A stretch of DNA of 64,000 nucleotides from Fretibacterium sp. OH1220_COT-178 (GTDB lineage Bacteria > Synergistota > Synergistia > Synergistales > Aminobacteriaceae), in NCBI RefSeq assembly GCF_003860125.1, contig NZ_RQYL01000015.1, positions 1 to 64,000 on the forward strand, given 5' to 3'. Shown here piece after piece: positions 25,797 through 35,543 of this stretch (within the stretch, counting starts at the first letter, position 1; each line of letters opens with the position of its first letter). The translations under genes and the position numbers were made by a program. Below the pieces are notes generated by a model. It searched no databases. It saw only the letters and a list, made by a program, of their open reading frames with translations, and was not told the origin of the DNA.

Positions 25797-27245
25797 ATGT
25801 TGGTTATGGAAAACATTTTTTCGTCGCCGTTTTTCGAGCAGCTGCTGAAATGGGTCACCGAGGCGAACAGCTTCCTCTGGGGAACGCATTTCCTGATCCC
25901 CATCCTCTGCGGCACGGGGCTCTTCTTCACGTTCCGGCTGAAGTTCGTCCAGGTCTCCAAGTTCGGCACGGCCTGCCGGAGGCTCTTCGGCAGCTTCTCG
26001 CTGTTCGGCGAGGCGGCCGGAAAGTCCGGCATGAGCTCGTTCCAGGCCCTGACTACGGCCATTGCCGCGCAGGTCGGGACCGGCAACCTGGTGGGCGCCA
26101 TGACCGCCCTGGTCACGGGAGGTCCCGGCGCCATCTTCTGGATGTGGGTCGCCGCCTTCTTCGGCATGGCCACCAACTTCGGCGAGGCCTGCCTGGCGCA
26201 GCTCTACAAGGAGAAGGACGACACGGGGCAGGTGGTCGGCGGCCCGGCCTACTACATCTCCCGCGGGCTCGGGAACGGCCCCGTCGCCAAGTTCCTCGCC
26301 GGCTTCTTCGCCGTAGCGATCATCCTGGCCCTCGGATTCATGGGCAACATGGTCCAGGCCAACTCCATCAGCGACGCCTTCAAAAACGCCTTCGAGGTCG
26401 AGCCCCTTTACGTAGGAATCGGCCTCGCCGTCGTCGCGGGCGCCATCTTCATGGGCGGCGTCAAGCGCATCGCGGCGGTAACGGAGAAGCTCGTCCCCAT
26501 CATGGCGGTCCTCTACATCATCGCCGGCCTGATCCTCATCATCTCGAACGCCTCCCACATCCCGGCGGTGTTCGGGCAGATCTTCGCCTGCGCGTTCTCC
26601 GCCAAGGCGGTCTGGGGCGGAGCCGCCGGCGTCGCGGTGGCCACTGCGGCCCGTTACGGCATTGCCCGCGGCCTCTTCTCCAACGAGGCCGGCATGGGCT
26701 CGACCCCCCACGCCCATGCGGTCGCCAAGGTCAATCACCCCGTGGAGCAGGGCGTCCTCGGCGTCATTGCCGTCTTCATCGACACCTTCGTCGTCCTGAA
26801 CATCACGATCTTCAGCGTGATGTCCTCGGGCGTCCTCGACACGAACTTCGACGCCTCCGGAGCCCCCATCAAGAAGGGGATCGTCCTCGTCCAGGAGGCC
26901 TTCAGGTCCAACTTCATGGGCGAGTACGGCTATACCTTCATCGCCGTCTGCCTGCTCTTCTTCGCCTTCTCCACGATCATCGGCTGGTACTACTTCGGGG
27001 AGACGAACATCCGCTTCCTCTTCGGCTCCAAGGGCCTGCTGCCCTACCAACTGATCGTCGTGCTGTGCATCCTGATCGGCAGTGCCCTCAAGATCGAACT
27101 GGTCTGGGAGCTGACGGACTTCTTCAACGGCATCATGGTGATCCCGAACCTCATCGCCCTGCTGCTCCTGAGCGGCAAGGTCGCTCAGCTTCTGAAGGAG
27201 TACAACGAGGGGATACCGTACGACAAGGAACGTCTGATGAAGTAG
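25797..27245 (+). CDS. Sodium:alanine/glycine symporter, AGCS family
   Basis: A 482-residue transporter with about 11 membrane segments. Family blocks are FQALTTAIAAQVGTGNLVGA, GPGAIFWMWVAAFFGMATNF and RYGIARGLFSNEAGMGSTPH. AGCS carriers import alanine or glycine with sodium. The start is ATG 25797, close to AAGGAAGGAG; ATG 25806 is a possible alternative. A second amino-acid carrier in the window fits an amino-acid-fermenting organism. A strong terminator follows. Confidence 0.93.
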   Translation: MLVMENIFSSPFFEQLLKWVTEANSFLWGTHFLIPILCGTGLFFTFRLKFVQVSKFGTACRRLFGSFSLFGEAAGKSGMSSFQALTTAIAAQVGTGNLVGAMTALVTGGPGAIFWMWVAAFFGMATNFGEACLAQLYKEKDDTGQVVGGPAYYISRGLGNGPVAKFLAGFFAVAIILALGFMGNMVQANSISDAFKNAFEVEPLYVGIGLAVVAGAIFMGGVKRIAAVTEKLVPIMAVLYIIAGLILIISNASHIPAVFGQIFACAFSAKAVWGGAAGVAVATAARYGIARGLFSNEAGMGSTPHAHAVAKVNHPVEQGVLGVIAVFIDTFVVLNITIFSVMSSGVLDTNFDASGAPIKKGIVLVQEAFRSNFMGEYGYTFIAVCLLFFAFSTIIGWYYFGETNIRFLFGSKGLLPYQLIVVLCILIGSALKIELVWELTDFFNGIMVIPNLIALLLLSGKVAQLLKEYNEGIPYDKERLMK

Positions 27246-27290
27246 CCTCGGAGCACGCCGCCCATTCCCGCGGAGCGGCATGTTCGTCCG

Positions 27291-27326
27291 GCGCCGCCCC
27301 TCCCCGTTCGGAGGGCGGCGCTTTTT
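27291..27326 (+). terminator. Intrinsic terminator of the AGCS gene
   Basis: A 9-bp GC stem (GCGCCGCCC with GGGCGGCGC) followed directly by TTTTT. Confidence 0.85.
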
Positions 27327-27352
27327 GTTGCGCTACCGGGCAGGTTTGGAAG

Positions 27353-27358
27353 TATAAT
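27353..27358 (+). promoter_or_regulatory. -10 element of the Synerg-CTERM protein gene
   Basis: TATAAT, 97 bases before the start codon and just past the preceding terminator; the best -35 (TTGCGC) is at a long 19-base spacing. Confidence 0.45.
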
Positions 27359-27454
27359 TAGGGGAAGCCCTCTCGAGAACCGGCACGACATGGAGACGTG
27401 CCCGTTTTTGGGTGGTTTTCTCCAAAAGTTCGAGTGCAGGAGGTCTTTACTTTC

Positions 27455-29650
27455 ATGAAAAGGAATATGCGCTCTTTGCGTGGGCTGCTCGTTATCTTCC
27501 TCGCCGGGGCGGCGCTGTGGGGCTCCGACGCGCACGGGGCGCTTCCCGACCCCATTCACCCCTACCCGAAATCGGACTACCAGTACCAGCTCCGGGACGT
27601 CAGCGGGCCCCGGGACGGGCATACGATCGCGGGGGCCCAATGGTTCGCGACGAGCTTCGAGAACTGGTTCTGGCGTATTTTCCACGAGGACGACACCCAC
27701 CCCCGCTATCGGCGGACGCGGGGCGGCGAGGCGCCCGTCGTGCCGATGGTGACCTCGGCGGACCTTCTCTACGACTTCGAGCACGTCTACATCGACGAAC
27801 CGCAGCCCTACCCGGTGACGCCCCTCTACGACAGCTACATGGACCCCATAGAGTCCCTGTTCCTGGTGATCCCGGAGGGGCGCGGCGAGCTGAGGGTCCG
27901 TTTCGCCAACCACTGGGCACGCCATTTCCCCTATTGGTGGAACACGCCCGCCTCCCCCGACGTCGCCTCGAGAGACATCATGGAGGACGTCCTCGTCTCC
28001 GTGCCGGAGTACGACGTGCAGGCCCACCCGGACGTCCCCCAGCGCGTCGCCCAGGGCGCATCCATGGAGCGGACGTTCCGTTTCCTCGCGGCACATCCCG
28101 ACGAGCACGGCAGCTCGCTGGGGCACGCCACCTTCCGCCAGTCCGCCAGCCTGGACCTGGGCTACAAGGGATACCGGGAGTCGATCAAGATCCCGCTGGT
28201 CGTCGCCAACGTCTTCGACGGCCCGGCCTCCGAGCCCGGACACGAGCTCTACTTCGACATGACCGTGAAGGAGACGAGCGGCGATCTTCCGGGGGGCTAC
28301 GTGAGCGGCGACGTGGTCGGGGACGTCGTGACCCGCACCAAGTTCCGGTGGGGCGTGAACGAGAACAAGACCCGCGACCTCGGGACCTTCTTCATCATGG
28401 CCCCCTACGGAGGGCGGATGCCCTCCTATACCCTGCTGTCCCGCATCACGAACCGGACCGGGACGCGCTACCGCGTCCAGCGGTACGACACGCTGGACGT
28501 TCCCGCCTCCGACGACCTCATCGGGGGCCGAGGACCGCGGGACCTGAAGCCCCTTCACTGGGCCTACGATCTGACTCCGGACCTCTACGGCAGCTTGCCC
28601 CCGCATTTCCAGCTGGACCCCCAGAGCCAGGTCGCCCCGGGGCTCGTGACCTTCTACGAGAACAGGATCGATACGACCTACGGCTCCAGCGAGTCGTTCC
28701 GCCTCTATCCGTTCCCCAGCCCCGAGAAGCCGCACGATCTGCGCCTTTTCTATCGCCGGGTCGGGGGGATGACGCGTCTCGGCCGGGTCTACTCGCCCTC
28801 CCTGTCGGGGAGCCGCTATCGCTGGCGCCTCACCGCCTTCGGCATGACCTTCGCCGACGTGGTTAAGAACGAGACGAACACCGAGCGTGAGCTGACCCTC
28901 CTCATGGGCAAGCCGCCCGTCATGTCCCGTTCCGGATACGCCTTTGACGGCGTCGCGGACAAATACATCAAGGCCGACGCCCTGAACGCCTTCGAGATCG
29001 ATTCCCTGGTCCCGGCGGGGCTCGTCTCGATGGATACGGAGGTCCTCTCCCGGGACGCCTCGGGCGACGTCGTCTCCCGCGACGTTCCCGCCCAGATCGC
29101 CCTGTTGCCCGTTCAGATCCGTCTCTGCATCCCCAGGCAGGAACAGCTGCTCGTGGGGCGCTGGGATGAGCTGGACCGCGCGGACGAGGGGCAGCTGCTG
29201 GACCGCTTCGCCCAATTCGGGACGATCTGGGTGCGGTCCTCGGCGACGAACGAGTTCGACATGAACCTTCTCTCCGCGCTGGGGAACCGCGGGGTCGCGC
29301 CCAGGGACTGCGTGCGGGCCTTCATCCACGACGACCGCCTGTACCTGGACTTCATCGTGCTCCTGGCCGACGCCAAGAGCCCCAAGGCCAAGTACACGGC
29401 CTTCTGCGAGGTGGTCAAGGACGACGGGGTCCCCTACATCCTTCTGGGCGACGGGGCCGCGGACGGGAAATGGAACCTGAGCTTTTACGTCGCCGCGACC
29501 GGGCCGAACCCCCAGCCGGGCTACCCCGAATCCTCCGACAGGCGTCCGGGGAAGAAGGAGGAGGGCGGCGGAGGGTGCAACGCCTGGGGGATCGCCCTTC
29601 CGGCGATCGCCGGGCTGGCCCTGGCTTCGATCCTTCGGCGGAGGCGCTAG
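27455..29650 (+). CDS. Large exported protein with Synerg-CTERM-like sorting tail
   Basis: A 731-residue protein: signal peptide (LRGLLVIFLAGAALWGSDAHG), a long mature domain rich in Asp, Arg and aromatic residues, and a tail of Gly-rich spacer, a cysteine (GGGGCNAWG), a hydrophobic helix and a closing RRRR-type basic cluster. This tripartite tail matches my knowledge of the Synerg-CTERM signal, a putative surface-sorting signal limited to Synergistetes. ATG at 27455 follows AGGAGG at 11 bases. The mature domain is not recognised; repeated FENWFWRIFHEDD- and YDSYMDP-type segments may be binding loops. The next gene is a small membrane protein 21 bases away. Confidence 0.8.
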   Translation: MKRNMRSLRGLLVIFLAGAALWGSDAHGALPDPIHPYPKSDYQYQLRDVSGPRDGHTIAGAQWFATSFENWFWRIFHEDDTHPRYRRTRGGEAPVVPMVTSADLLYDFEHVYIDEPQPYPVTPLYDSYMDPIESLFLVIPEGRGELRVRFANHWARHFPYWWNTPASPDVASRDIMEDVLVSVPEYDVQAHPDVPQRVAQGASMERTFRFLAAHPDEHGSSLGHATFRQSASLDLGYKGYRESIKIPLVVANVFDGPASEPGHELYFDMTVKETSGDLPGGYVSGDVVGDVVTRTKFRWGVNENKTRDLGTFFIMAPYGGRMPSYTLLSRITNRTGTRYRVQRYDTLDVPASDDLIGGRGPRDLKPLHWAYDLTPDLYGSLPPHFQLDPQSQVAPGLVTFYENRIDTTYGSSESFRLYPFPSPEKPHDLRLFYRRVGGMTRLGRVYSPSLSGSRYRWRLTAFGMTFADVVKNETNTERELTLLMGKPPVMSRSGYAFDGVADKYIKADALNAFEIDSLVPAGLVSMDTEVLSRDASGDVVSRDVPAQIALLPVQIRLCIPRQEQLLVGRWDELDRADEGQLLDRFAQFGTIWVRSSATNEFDMNLLSALGNRGVAPRDCVRAFIHDDRLYLDFIVLLADAKSPKAKYTAFCEVVKDDGVPYILLGDGAADGKWNLSFYVAATGPNPQPGYPESSDRRPGKKEEGGGGCNAWGIALPAIAGLALASILRRRR

Positions 29651-29671
29651 ACTCGAAAGGACGGTGACGTG

Positions 29672-29953
29672 ATGAGCCTTTGGGACAAATGGGAGCGGGA
29701 GAAGCTCCGCAAAAAAGGATTCCGCGTACAGGAGCCCAAGGACGTCGAGATTCACGAATCCTACACGAAACCCGATATCCGCAAACAGGTCTCGATCGTT
29801 CTGGCCACGCTTATCGGCTGCCTTCTTCTGGTGCTGATGGTGATGCTCGTCGAGACGCTGTACACGGGCAAGGGCTGGTCCGATACCTATATCGTCCGTC
29901 TCTTCGCGACGATGCAGAGGACGCGGGAACGCCTCGCCGTGCAGAACCCATAA
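29672..29953 (+). CDS. Small single-pass membrane protein, partner of the Synerg-CTERM protein
   Basis: A 93-residue protein with a charged N terminus (MSLWDKWEREKLRKKGFRVQ), one hydrophobic helix (about 40-64, VSIVLATLIGCLLLVLMVML) and a charged C terminus. It starts 21 bases after the Synerg-CTERM gene (AAAGGA upstream of ATG 29672), so it is co-transcribed. Its stop codon lies inside the 58-base palindrome that follows. No family is recognised. Confidence 0.7.
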   Translation: MSLWDKWEREKLRKKGFRVQEPKDVEIHESYTKPDIRKQVSIVLATLIGCLLLVLMVMLVETLYTGKGWSDTYIVRLFATMQRTRERLAVQNP

Positions 29954-30009
29954 CCCATGGAAAGAGGGAGGCCGGAGCTCGAGCTCCGGCCTCCCTCTTT
30001 CCATGGGTT
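29952..30009. terminator. Perfect 58-base palindrome, probable bidirectional terminator
   Basis: The 58 bases equal their own reverse complement, centred on CTCGAG. It overlaps the stop codon of the small membrane protein and ends 18 bases before the stop of the convergent ZinT-like gene. An RNA from either strand would form a very long hairpin. Confidence 0.75.
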
Positions 30010-30027
30010 GTGCCAAACAACGGACCG

Positions 30028-31296
30028 CTACTTTTTGTCCGGCAGGCCCTTGGCCTTCCTCTCCGCCGTGTCCATGTAGTTCTTCACATAGAGGTCGAGC
30101 GTCGTCACCTTCGGATCATAGAAGGTCGGCGTCCAGCCCTTGAGCTCCTTCAGCTGATCGGGCGTCTTGTCGTCGGCGTAGCGCATGTGCCAATGCCGGG
30201 TCGTGCCCTGACCATGAGGGTGCGTGGCCACGACGGTCTTGTAGCCGGCAACCATCCCCTCGATCCAAATCCACCAGCCATCGTCAAGCCCGTCGATCCG
30301 GTAGGGCGAGTTTGCGACGACCGTGCCGTCCGCCTTCTTGAACTGTACGCTAATCCCGTCGGTGACGGAGACGCGATCGAAAGGCGTCTCGAACAGCTTG
30401 TGGTAGTAGTTCTTCACGTCCTCGGCAGTGTAGTTCTTGCCCAGCTTCTTCGCCTCCTGAGCGATCTTCTCATAGGCGGGAAGCATCTTGTCGCTCCTGT
30501 GGAGCTCATAGGCCGAGATCCAATCGCCCTTCCAGGGGCCCATCGGCGGCGGGAGCATCGTGGCCAGGAGCTTGGCCTCCCCCAGCTGGTCCTTGGCGAC
30601 ATCGGCCACCTTGGTGTCGGGCGCGCAAAGCGTCGGCCACCACAAGGCGAGATCCGGGTCGTCCATCAGCGCCTCCAGGCTCCTGTTGCCGTAACGCATA
30701 TGCCAGTGCTTGAGGCTGTCGGGACGATCCTGGTGCACAGGGGACAGGGCAAGATACTTGCAGGACTTACTGGGATCGAAATCGCCGTCCGCATGCATGG
30801 CCTTGTTCGTCGCACCGCTTACGGCCGGCGCCTCGAACAGGTGCCACTCGACCTCCATGGTCTGCCCCGCCATCTCAATCTTCCGCTTCTGGGTTCCCTT
30901 GGACACATAGGTCAGCGTTCCCTTGGCGGCTCCCTTGGAGTCCATGAAGGTGACCGTGTCGCCGCTGACCTTGAGGCTGTCGAAGTCGGTGTGGTACATC
31001 TCCTCGAAAAAGCCCTCGACGCCCTTTGCGGTATACCCGGGCGCGTGCTTCGCGACCTCCGCGTATACGGGCTTCATGGCATCCTCATCCACGAAGTCGT
31101 CGAAGCTCTTCCACGTCCCGTTCCACTTCTCGAGAGCCTTGCCCTGAGGCTGGGGGCCCGGCTGCTGAGGACCCGGCTGCTGAGGACCCGGCGCAGGCTT
31201 CTTGTTGTCGGAACCGCCTCCGCACCCGCCCAAAGCCATGAGGGCAAAGATCAATGCGAACAAAACCGTACCGATACGCCATCTCCTGTTCTTCAC
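30028..31296 (-). CDS. Lipoprotein with two tandem ZinT-like metal-binding domains
   Basis: A 422-residue protein. GTG at 31296 follows AAAGGAG and opens a lipoprotein signal (ALMALGGC; the lipid-bearing Cys is followed by GGGSDNKK). A Pro/Gln/Gly linker (GPQQPGPQQPGPQPQ) precedes two homologous domains. The first starts WNGTWKSFDDFVDEDAM and ends with KHWHMRYGNRSLEALM. The second starts WKGDWISAYELHRSDKM and ends RHWHMRYADDKTPDQL. The order resembles ZinT/YodA, a periplasmic zinc and cadmium binder; the HWHMRY histidines are the likely ligands. Known ZinT proteins have one domain. It probably holds metal in the periplasm. Confidence 0.8.
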   Translation of the reverse strand: MKNRRWRIGTVLFALIFALMALGGCGGGSDNKKPAPGPQQPGPQQPGPQPQGKALEKWNGTWKSFDDFVDEDAMKPVYAEVAKHAPGYTAKGVEGFFEEMYHTDFDSLKVSGDTVTFMDSKGAAKGTLTYVSKGTQKRKIEMAGQTMEVEWHLFEAPAVSGATNKAMHADGDFDPSKSCKYLALSPVHQDRPDSLKHWHMRYGNRSLEALMDDPDLALWWPTLCAPDTKVADVAKDQLGEAKLLATMLPPPMGPWKGDWISAYELHRSDKMLPAYEKIAQEAKKLGKNYTAEDVKNYYHKLFETPFDRVSVTDGISVQFKKADGTVVANSPYRIDGLDDGWWIWIEGMVAGYKTVVATHPHGQGTTRHWHMRYADDKTPDQLKELKGWTPTFYDPKVTTLDLYVKNYMDTAERKAKGLPDKK

Positions 31297-31335
31297 GCTT
31301 ACCACTCCTTTAGTTTGCAGTGTGAAACTTAAAGA

Positions 31336-31364
31336 AATATAGCCTCTCCCGGCCGTCCTGTCAA
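31336..31364 (-). promoter_or_regulatory. Promoter of the tandem-ZinT lipoprotein
   Basis: Minus strand: perfect TTGACA, 17-base spacer, TATATT, 40 bases before the GTG start. I see no convincing Zur-type palindrome. Confidence 0.8.
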
Positions 31365-31543
31365 GAACACAGGTTTTCAGGCAATGCACAAAGGCTCTCC
31401 CAATCAAATGTTTGTGGGTTAAAATTTGAACAGCGGTCTTTGTCCTTTGGGACCCCGGCGCGACGGCAGGCGAAAAACATCCTCCCCTGGAAGGAGGAGC
31501 CCGTTTCACTCCCCTCCTCCCTAACGCAAAGGGCAACAAAACA

Positions 31544-31572
31544 GCGGACCTCCTCCGCAGAGAGAGGTCCGC
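31544..31572 (-). terminator. Intrinsic terminator of the chemoreceptor gene
   Basis: Minus strand: GCGGACCTC pairs with GAGGTCCGC (9 bp), followed by TGTTTTGTT, 26 bases after the stop. Confidence 0.8.
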
Positions 31573-31597
31573 CTCGGGAAGAAAGCACGGAGGCCCG

Positions 31598-33742
31598 TCA
31601 GATTTTGAAAAATTCGACGTCCTCCTTCATCTTGTTCGTCATCTTCTCCAGCTCCGACAGGGAGGCCGAGGCATCCTGGGTGGAGGAACTCATCTCCTCC
31701 GCGGAGGCGGAGATGTTCTCGGCACTGGAGGCGATGGTCTGGGAGAGGGAGGAGACCTCGCCCACCTTGTCCTGCAGCGCACTCTCCTCGTTCCGCACTT
31801 TGCGGGAGAGCTCCTGGGCCGACCTTACCTTGGGAATGATCTCGTCCACGGCCCCGACGATGTTTTCGAAGGAACGGATGGTCTGGCGTACCGCCTCCCC
31901 TTGAGTCACGATCTCCTGATTGACCTTCTCGGTCGAATCGATCATGACCTGGGAGTCCTTCATGATCTGTTCGATGACCTTGTTGATCTCGTGGGAGGAG
32001 TCCCGGCTCTTCTCGGCCAGCTTGCGCACCTCCTCCGCGACGACGGCGAATCCTCGCCCCGACTCGCCGGCCCGTGCCGCCTCGATGGCCGCGTTGAGCG
32101 CCAGAAGATTGGTCTGCTCCGCCAAATCGTTGATCATCCCGGTGATCTCGTCGATCCTCCGGGTGCTCTCCCCGACGGACTGGACCTTCTCCAGCACATC
32201 GCCGAACATGGAGCCCAGGCGTTCGAACGACCCGCTCATGTTCCCCATCTCGCGATGGCTCTCCCTGGCCATGTCCTCGATTGCCTGGGTCGACGCACCG
32301 ACCTCTCCGATCATGCCGTCCATCGAGCCGATGTCCTCGTCGCAGGCCGCCAGGGATTCATGAATGCCGGTAAGCCGCTCGTTCTGGTCCGAGGAGCTCT
32401 GGGCTATGTCCGTGATGGACATGGCCACATGCTCGGCCGCCCGGGCGATCTCCTGGGCAAAGGCCGCCAGCCTCTTGGCGCTCTCGTCCACGGCGATGGT
32501 GTTCTCCTGCGTGTCGCTGAGGATCCGGAGCAGACGCTCCCTCATGCTCAGGAGAGCCCGACCGGTATCGCCCAGCTCGTCCGCCCGCATCCCGATCGTG
32601 TCGTCGTCCCGTTTTCTCAGATCACCCGACGCGATGAACTCCGCAAAGCGGCTGTAGCGCCCGGCCACCTTCGCGATATTGCGGGCAAACAGCACGATGA
32701 TCAGGGCAACGACGGCCAGGGAAACGCCCCCCGTCAGGGCCGACATCCAGAGCAGGTACTCGAGCGACGCGAATACGAACATGCCCCGCTCGGTCACCCA
32801 GATGCAAAACTTCCATCCCGTATCCGGAGCGGTGGAGTAGAAAAGGACGCTGTCCCCCTCCTCGTTCGTAAAGGCCGCCTCGCCGGCAGGGCGGGAGAGG
32901 AGTTCGTCCACGGCCTTCTTCAGCGACGGATTGGCCCCGTCGCGGATATCCTTCCCGGAACGGGAGGCGTCGAGTCCGCCCAGTACCGTCCCGTCGGGCT
33001 CGAGCAGGATCGCCCTGCCCCCGAACCCGAGCTTCATGGAGCCGATCTCGTCCCTCAGGCTGGTGGTGTCGATGTCCACCGTCACGACGCCCAACAGGGC
33101 GCCCGAGGCACGGTACATGGGGTAGCAGAACGTCACCATGGGAACGTTGGTGGCGGGGTCCACGTAAAACTTCGTCCAGCCCCCCTCCTTGCCCGCTCTG
33201 CCCACGACGTACCACTCCGAGGTCCAGATGTCGAAGTCGTTGGTCGTGTACGTGTCGTCCGGCTTGACGACCCCGCCCTCCCTGAAGGCGTAGGGAGCAA
33301 ACTTCTTCAGGCCGGGAAAGGCGTCCGGCTCGAACCAGATCCCCATGCCGAACGTCTCCTCGTAGAGCGAGATGGTCTTGACCAGCAAGGCGTCGTAATC
33401 CTCCCGGGACAGCTTGCCGAACTGCGCTTCGACCGTCCGGGCCAGGCTCTGGGCCAGGGCCCTCTGGCGGGAGAAGAAGGAGTTTACGTACTCCAGGCCA
33501 TACTTCACCTCCACGCGTATCTGGGCGGCGACCTCGCGGCGGATGATGCCCTGGGCGTTGAGATAGCCGGACAGGGAGATCGCAAAGGCCATCAGGGCCA
33601 CTACGGGTACGAAGACAAGGCACATGGACACCGCAAGGCTGCGCCGGCGGACCGTTTTTCCGCCCTCTGCGGGGTCCTTCGCACCTGGAAATGCCTGTAT
33701 CCCTTTCCGGGTTCCGCTTTCGTTGTCTTCCTTCCGCGACAT
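31598..33742 (-). CDS. Methyl-accepting chemotaxis protein with a Cache-type sensor
   Basis: A 714-residue transmembrane receptor. Segment 1 (about 37-60) is followed by an extracytoplasmic dCache-like domain ([39 protein letters not shown]), segment 2 (about 340-365), a HAMP-like region and a long signalling helix. The hairpin tip [20 protein letters not shown] with [20 protein letters not shown] is the universal CheA/CheW-binding signature. ATG at 33742 is preceded by AAGGAGG at about 11 bases. Ligand unknown. Confidence 0.92.
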   Translation of the reverse strand: MSRKEDNESGTRKGIQAFPGAKDPAEGGKTVRRRSLAVSMCLVFVPVVALMAFAISLSGYLNAQGIIRREVAAQIRVEVKYGLEYVNSFFSRQRALAQSLARTVEAQFGKLSREDYDALLVKTISLYEETFGMGIWFEPDAFPGLKKFAPYAFREGGVVKPDDTYTTNDFDIWTSEWYVVGRAGKEGGWTKFYVDPATNVPMVTFCYPMYRASGALLGVVTVDIDTTSLRDEIGSMKLGFGGRAILLEPDGTVLGGLDASRSGKDIRDGANPSLKKAVDELLSRPAGEAAFTNEEGDSVLFYSTAPDTGWKFCIWVTERGMFVFASLEYLLWMSALTGGVSLAVVALIIVLFARNIAKVAGRYSRFAEFIASGDLRKRDDDTIGMRADELGDTGRALLSMRERLLRILSDTQENTIAVDESAKRLAAFAQEIARAAEHVAMSITDIAQSSSDQNERLTGIHESLAACDEDIGSMDGMIGEVGASTQAIEDMARESHREMGNMSGSFERLGSMFGDVLEKVQSVGESTRRIDEITGMINDLAEQTNLLALNAAIEAARAGESGRGFAVVAEEVRKLAEKSRDSSHEINKVIEQIMKDSQVMIDSTEKVNQEIVTQGEAVRQTIRSFENIVGAVDEIIPKVRSAQELSRKVRNEESALQDKVGEVSSLSQTIASSAENISASAEEMSSSTQDASASLSELEKMTNKMKEDVEFFKI

Positions 33743-34005
33743 TTCAACAACCGCCTCCTTGTCGATATTCCCCTTAAGACGCGAGGCGCACGTTCTTCTC
33801 CTGCCGAGGGAACCGCACCTCCCACAACCCCGCCCAAATGGCGGCACCGATGCTCGAGCTGTCGAGAAAATGACGTCAACACCTCAAATTGTAGCGCATC
33901 CCCCCCCAAAAGGGAACTCGCCCATCCCCACCGAAAAAGCGGCGGGAGACAAGCTCCCGAAACGGTCGCCTGTCCCCCGCGTCAATCGAATGATCCGGAC
34001 TGCCC

Positions 34006-35448
34006 CTACTTTTTCAGCGTCTTGGCCTTGAACTGCTGAGCCGGCTTGTAATCCGGGTTGATCTCGAGGGCCTTTTCGATCCAGCGCAGGGCGTCCTCCT
34101 TCTTCTTCAGCTTGTGGGCCGACACCCCGGCCCAGTAGGCGGAGAGGTAATTGACCGTACCGTAGGCGTCCGCCGCCTTGGAGAACTCCTGATAGGCGTC
34201 CTTGTAGCGGCCGTTCCTGAATTTGTTGTAGGCGTTGCGCTGCATGATCCCCAGCAGGTTCTTGTCCCCGGCGGAGAGCGCGTAGGTCTGGATGACCTTG
34301 GCGTCCGTGGAGCCGTTGGGGTCGAATCCCGGGATCTTCTGAGCCTCTGCCGTTGCTGGAGCCGTTGCCGGAGCCGGATCCGAGGCCGGCTTCTCCGCCG
34401 CGGGTTCGGAGGCCTTCGGCTCCGCCTTGGGATCCGGAAGGGGGCCCTCCGCCGTCGGAGCGGCTCCTCCCTGCCCTCCCTCGCCAAAGATCTGCTCGAA
34501 GGTCCCGCTGGACGCGGAGGGGCGGGAATCGGCATACTTGACGGACTTCAGCGTTTTCGCGCTGATCGGCTCCACCTTGTCCCCGCGTCGGACCAGGGCC
34601 GTCCTGCTGCCCTTCACGAACACGCAGTTGCTGTAGGCGGGGGCGGCCTCACGCACCTTGAGCGCGGCCAGGGCGAGGCGCTCGCGGCCGATGACCTCGC
34701 CGTTCATGCCTAGGATCGACTTGCCGTCGGCATAGACCAGGTACAGGGCGCCCTCCTTGGCCCCCATGGAGGAACCGATGTCGATCGTCGCCTCCTTGTC
34801 GCGCACCGCCACGACGTACGAGCTCTCGCCGCCCACAATGCTCCGGATGCGCGCCGCGAGCCGGGTCACCGAGTCCCCGATCGCACGGCTCTCGAGCCCG
34901 TCGAAGGTTCCCTCCGCCAGAACGGCCCCGCCCAGGTACAGCCCGGACATCTCGTTTGACGAGAACCCCGTCTCGGAGAGCGCCAGCTTGACCTCGGCCG
35001 TCGAGGTGTCCACGAGGCGGACGTCGATGGTCGCGCGAGCCTCCTCCGAGCCCGTCGCGATGCCGATCTCGCCGAAGAGGGGGATCGCCCCTCCCGACGC
35101 CTTCTTGCTCAGTTCCGTAACGGCACCCAGCAGGATGTACTGGACCCCAGCCACCCGGCCCAGCTCGGCCGCGGTGCTGGTGTCCACGAGCCCGGACTGC
35201 CCCAGCCGGATCTCCCTGCCCACCTTGTCCAGCTGCTCCCGCTCGATCACCGAGATCGACTTCGAGCTCGCCAGCGCTCGGGTCATCAAGTCCATCACGG
35301 CGTTGGCCTGCTGCTGCGACACCCCGGACGCCTTGCTCTCGAACTGAAAGACGCCGATCCGCACCCTGCCCTCCTGCGCCCAGGCCGGCAGGGCCAACAG
35401 GGCCAGAACCGCCAACGACGCCAACCAAACCCTTATCCGCATCCTCAT
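34006..35448 (-). CDS. Exported CsgG-domain protein with C-terminal TPR
   Basis: A 480-residue protein: signal peptide (1-24, ending PAWA), a CsgG-like domain (about 27-215; RIGVFQFESKASGVSQ, EREQLDKVGREIRLGQSGLV, GVQYILLGAVTELSK), a smaller beta-rich region, a Pro/Ala/Glu-rich linker (about 345-395) and TPR-like helices at the C terminus (LSAYWAGVSAHKLKKKEDAL). CsgG domains form outer-membrane pores in curli export and also occur in FlgO/FlgT-type envelope proteins. It is the last of six consecutive exported genes on this strand, 95 bases after the previous CsgG gene. Confidence 0.85.
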   Translation of the reverse strand: MRMRIRVWLASLAVLALLALPAWAQEGRVRIGVFQFESKASGVSQQQANAVMDLMTRALASSKSISVIEREQLDKVGREIRLGQSGLVDTSTAAELGRVAGVQYILLGAVTELSKKASGGAIPLFGEIGIATGSEEARATIDVRLVDTSTAEVKLALSETGFSSNEMSGLYLGGAVLAEGTFDGLESRAIGDSVTRLAARIRSIVGGESSYVVAVRDKEATIDIGSSMGAKEGALYLVYADGKSILGMNGEVIGRERLALAALKVREAAPAYSNCVFVKGSRTALVRRGDKVEPISAKTLKSVKYADSRPSASSGTFEQIFGEGGQGGAAPTAEGPLPDPKAEPKASEPAAEKPASDPAPATAPATAEAQKIPGFDPNGSTDAKVIQTYALSAGDKNLLGIMQRNAYNKFRNGRYKDAYQEFSKAADAYGTVNYLSAYWAGVSAHKLKKKEDALRWIEKALEINPDYKPAQQFKAKTLKK

Positions 35449-35543
35449 GATTCCCCACACACCTCCGCTTTCCCGGGGACACGCCGCCCCCGCCCCTCCA
35501 CGGCACCGCCGCGCGAACGCAACAACCTGATCCTCTTCGACCT

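Noticed and set aside
27185-30016. A 943-codon open frame on the minus strand opposite the Synerg-CTERM gene
   Set aside because: It mirrors the plus-strand gene, has no domain, and its composition (His/Arg/Gly/Val rich) is typical of antisense frames in high-GC DNA.
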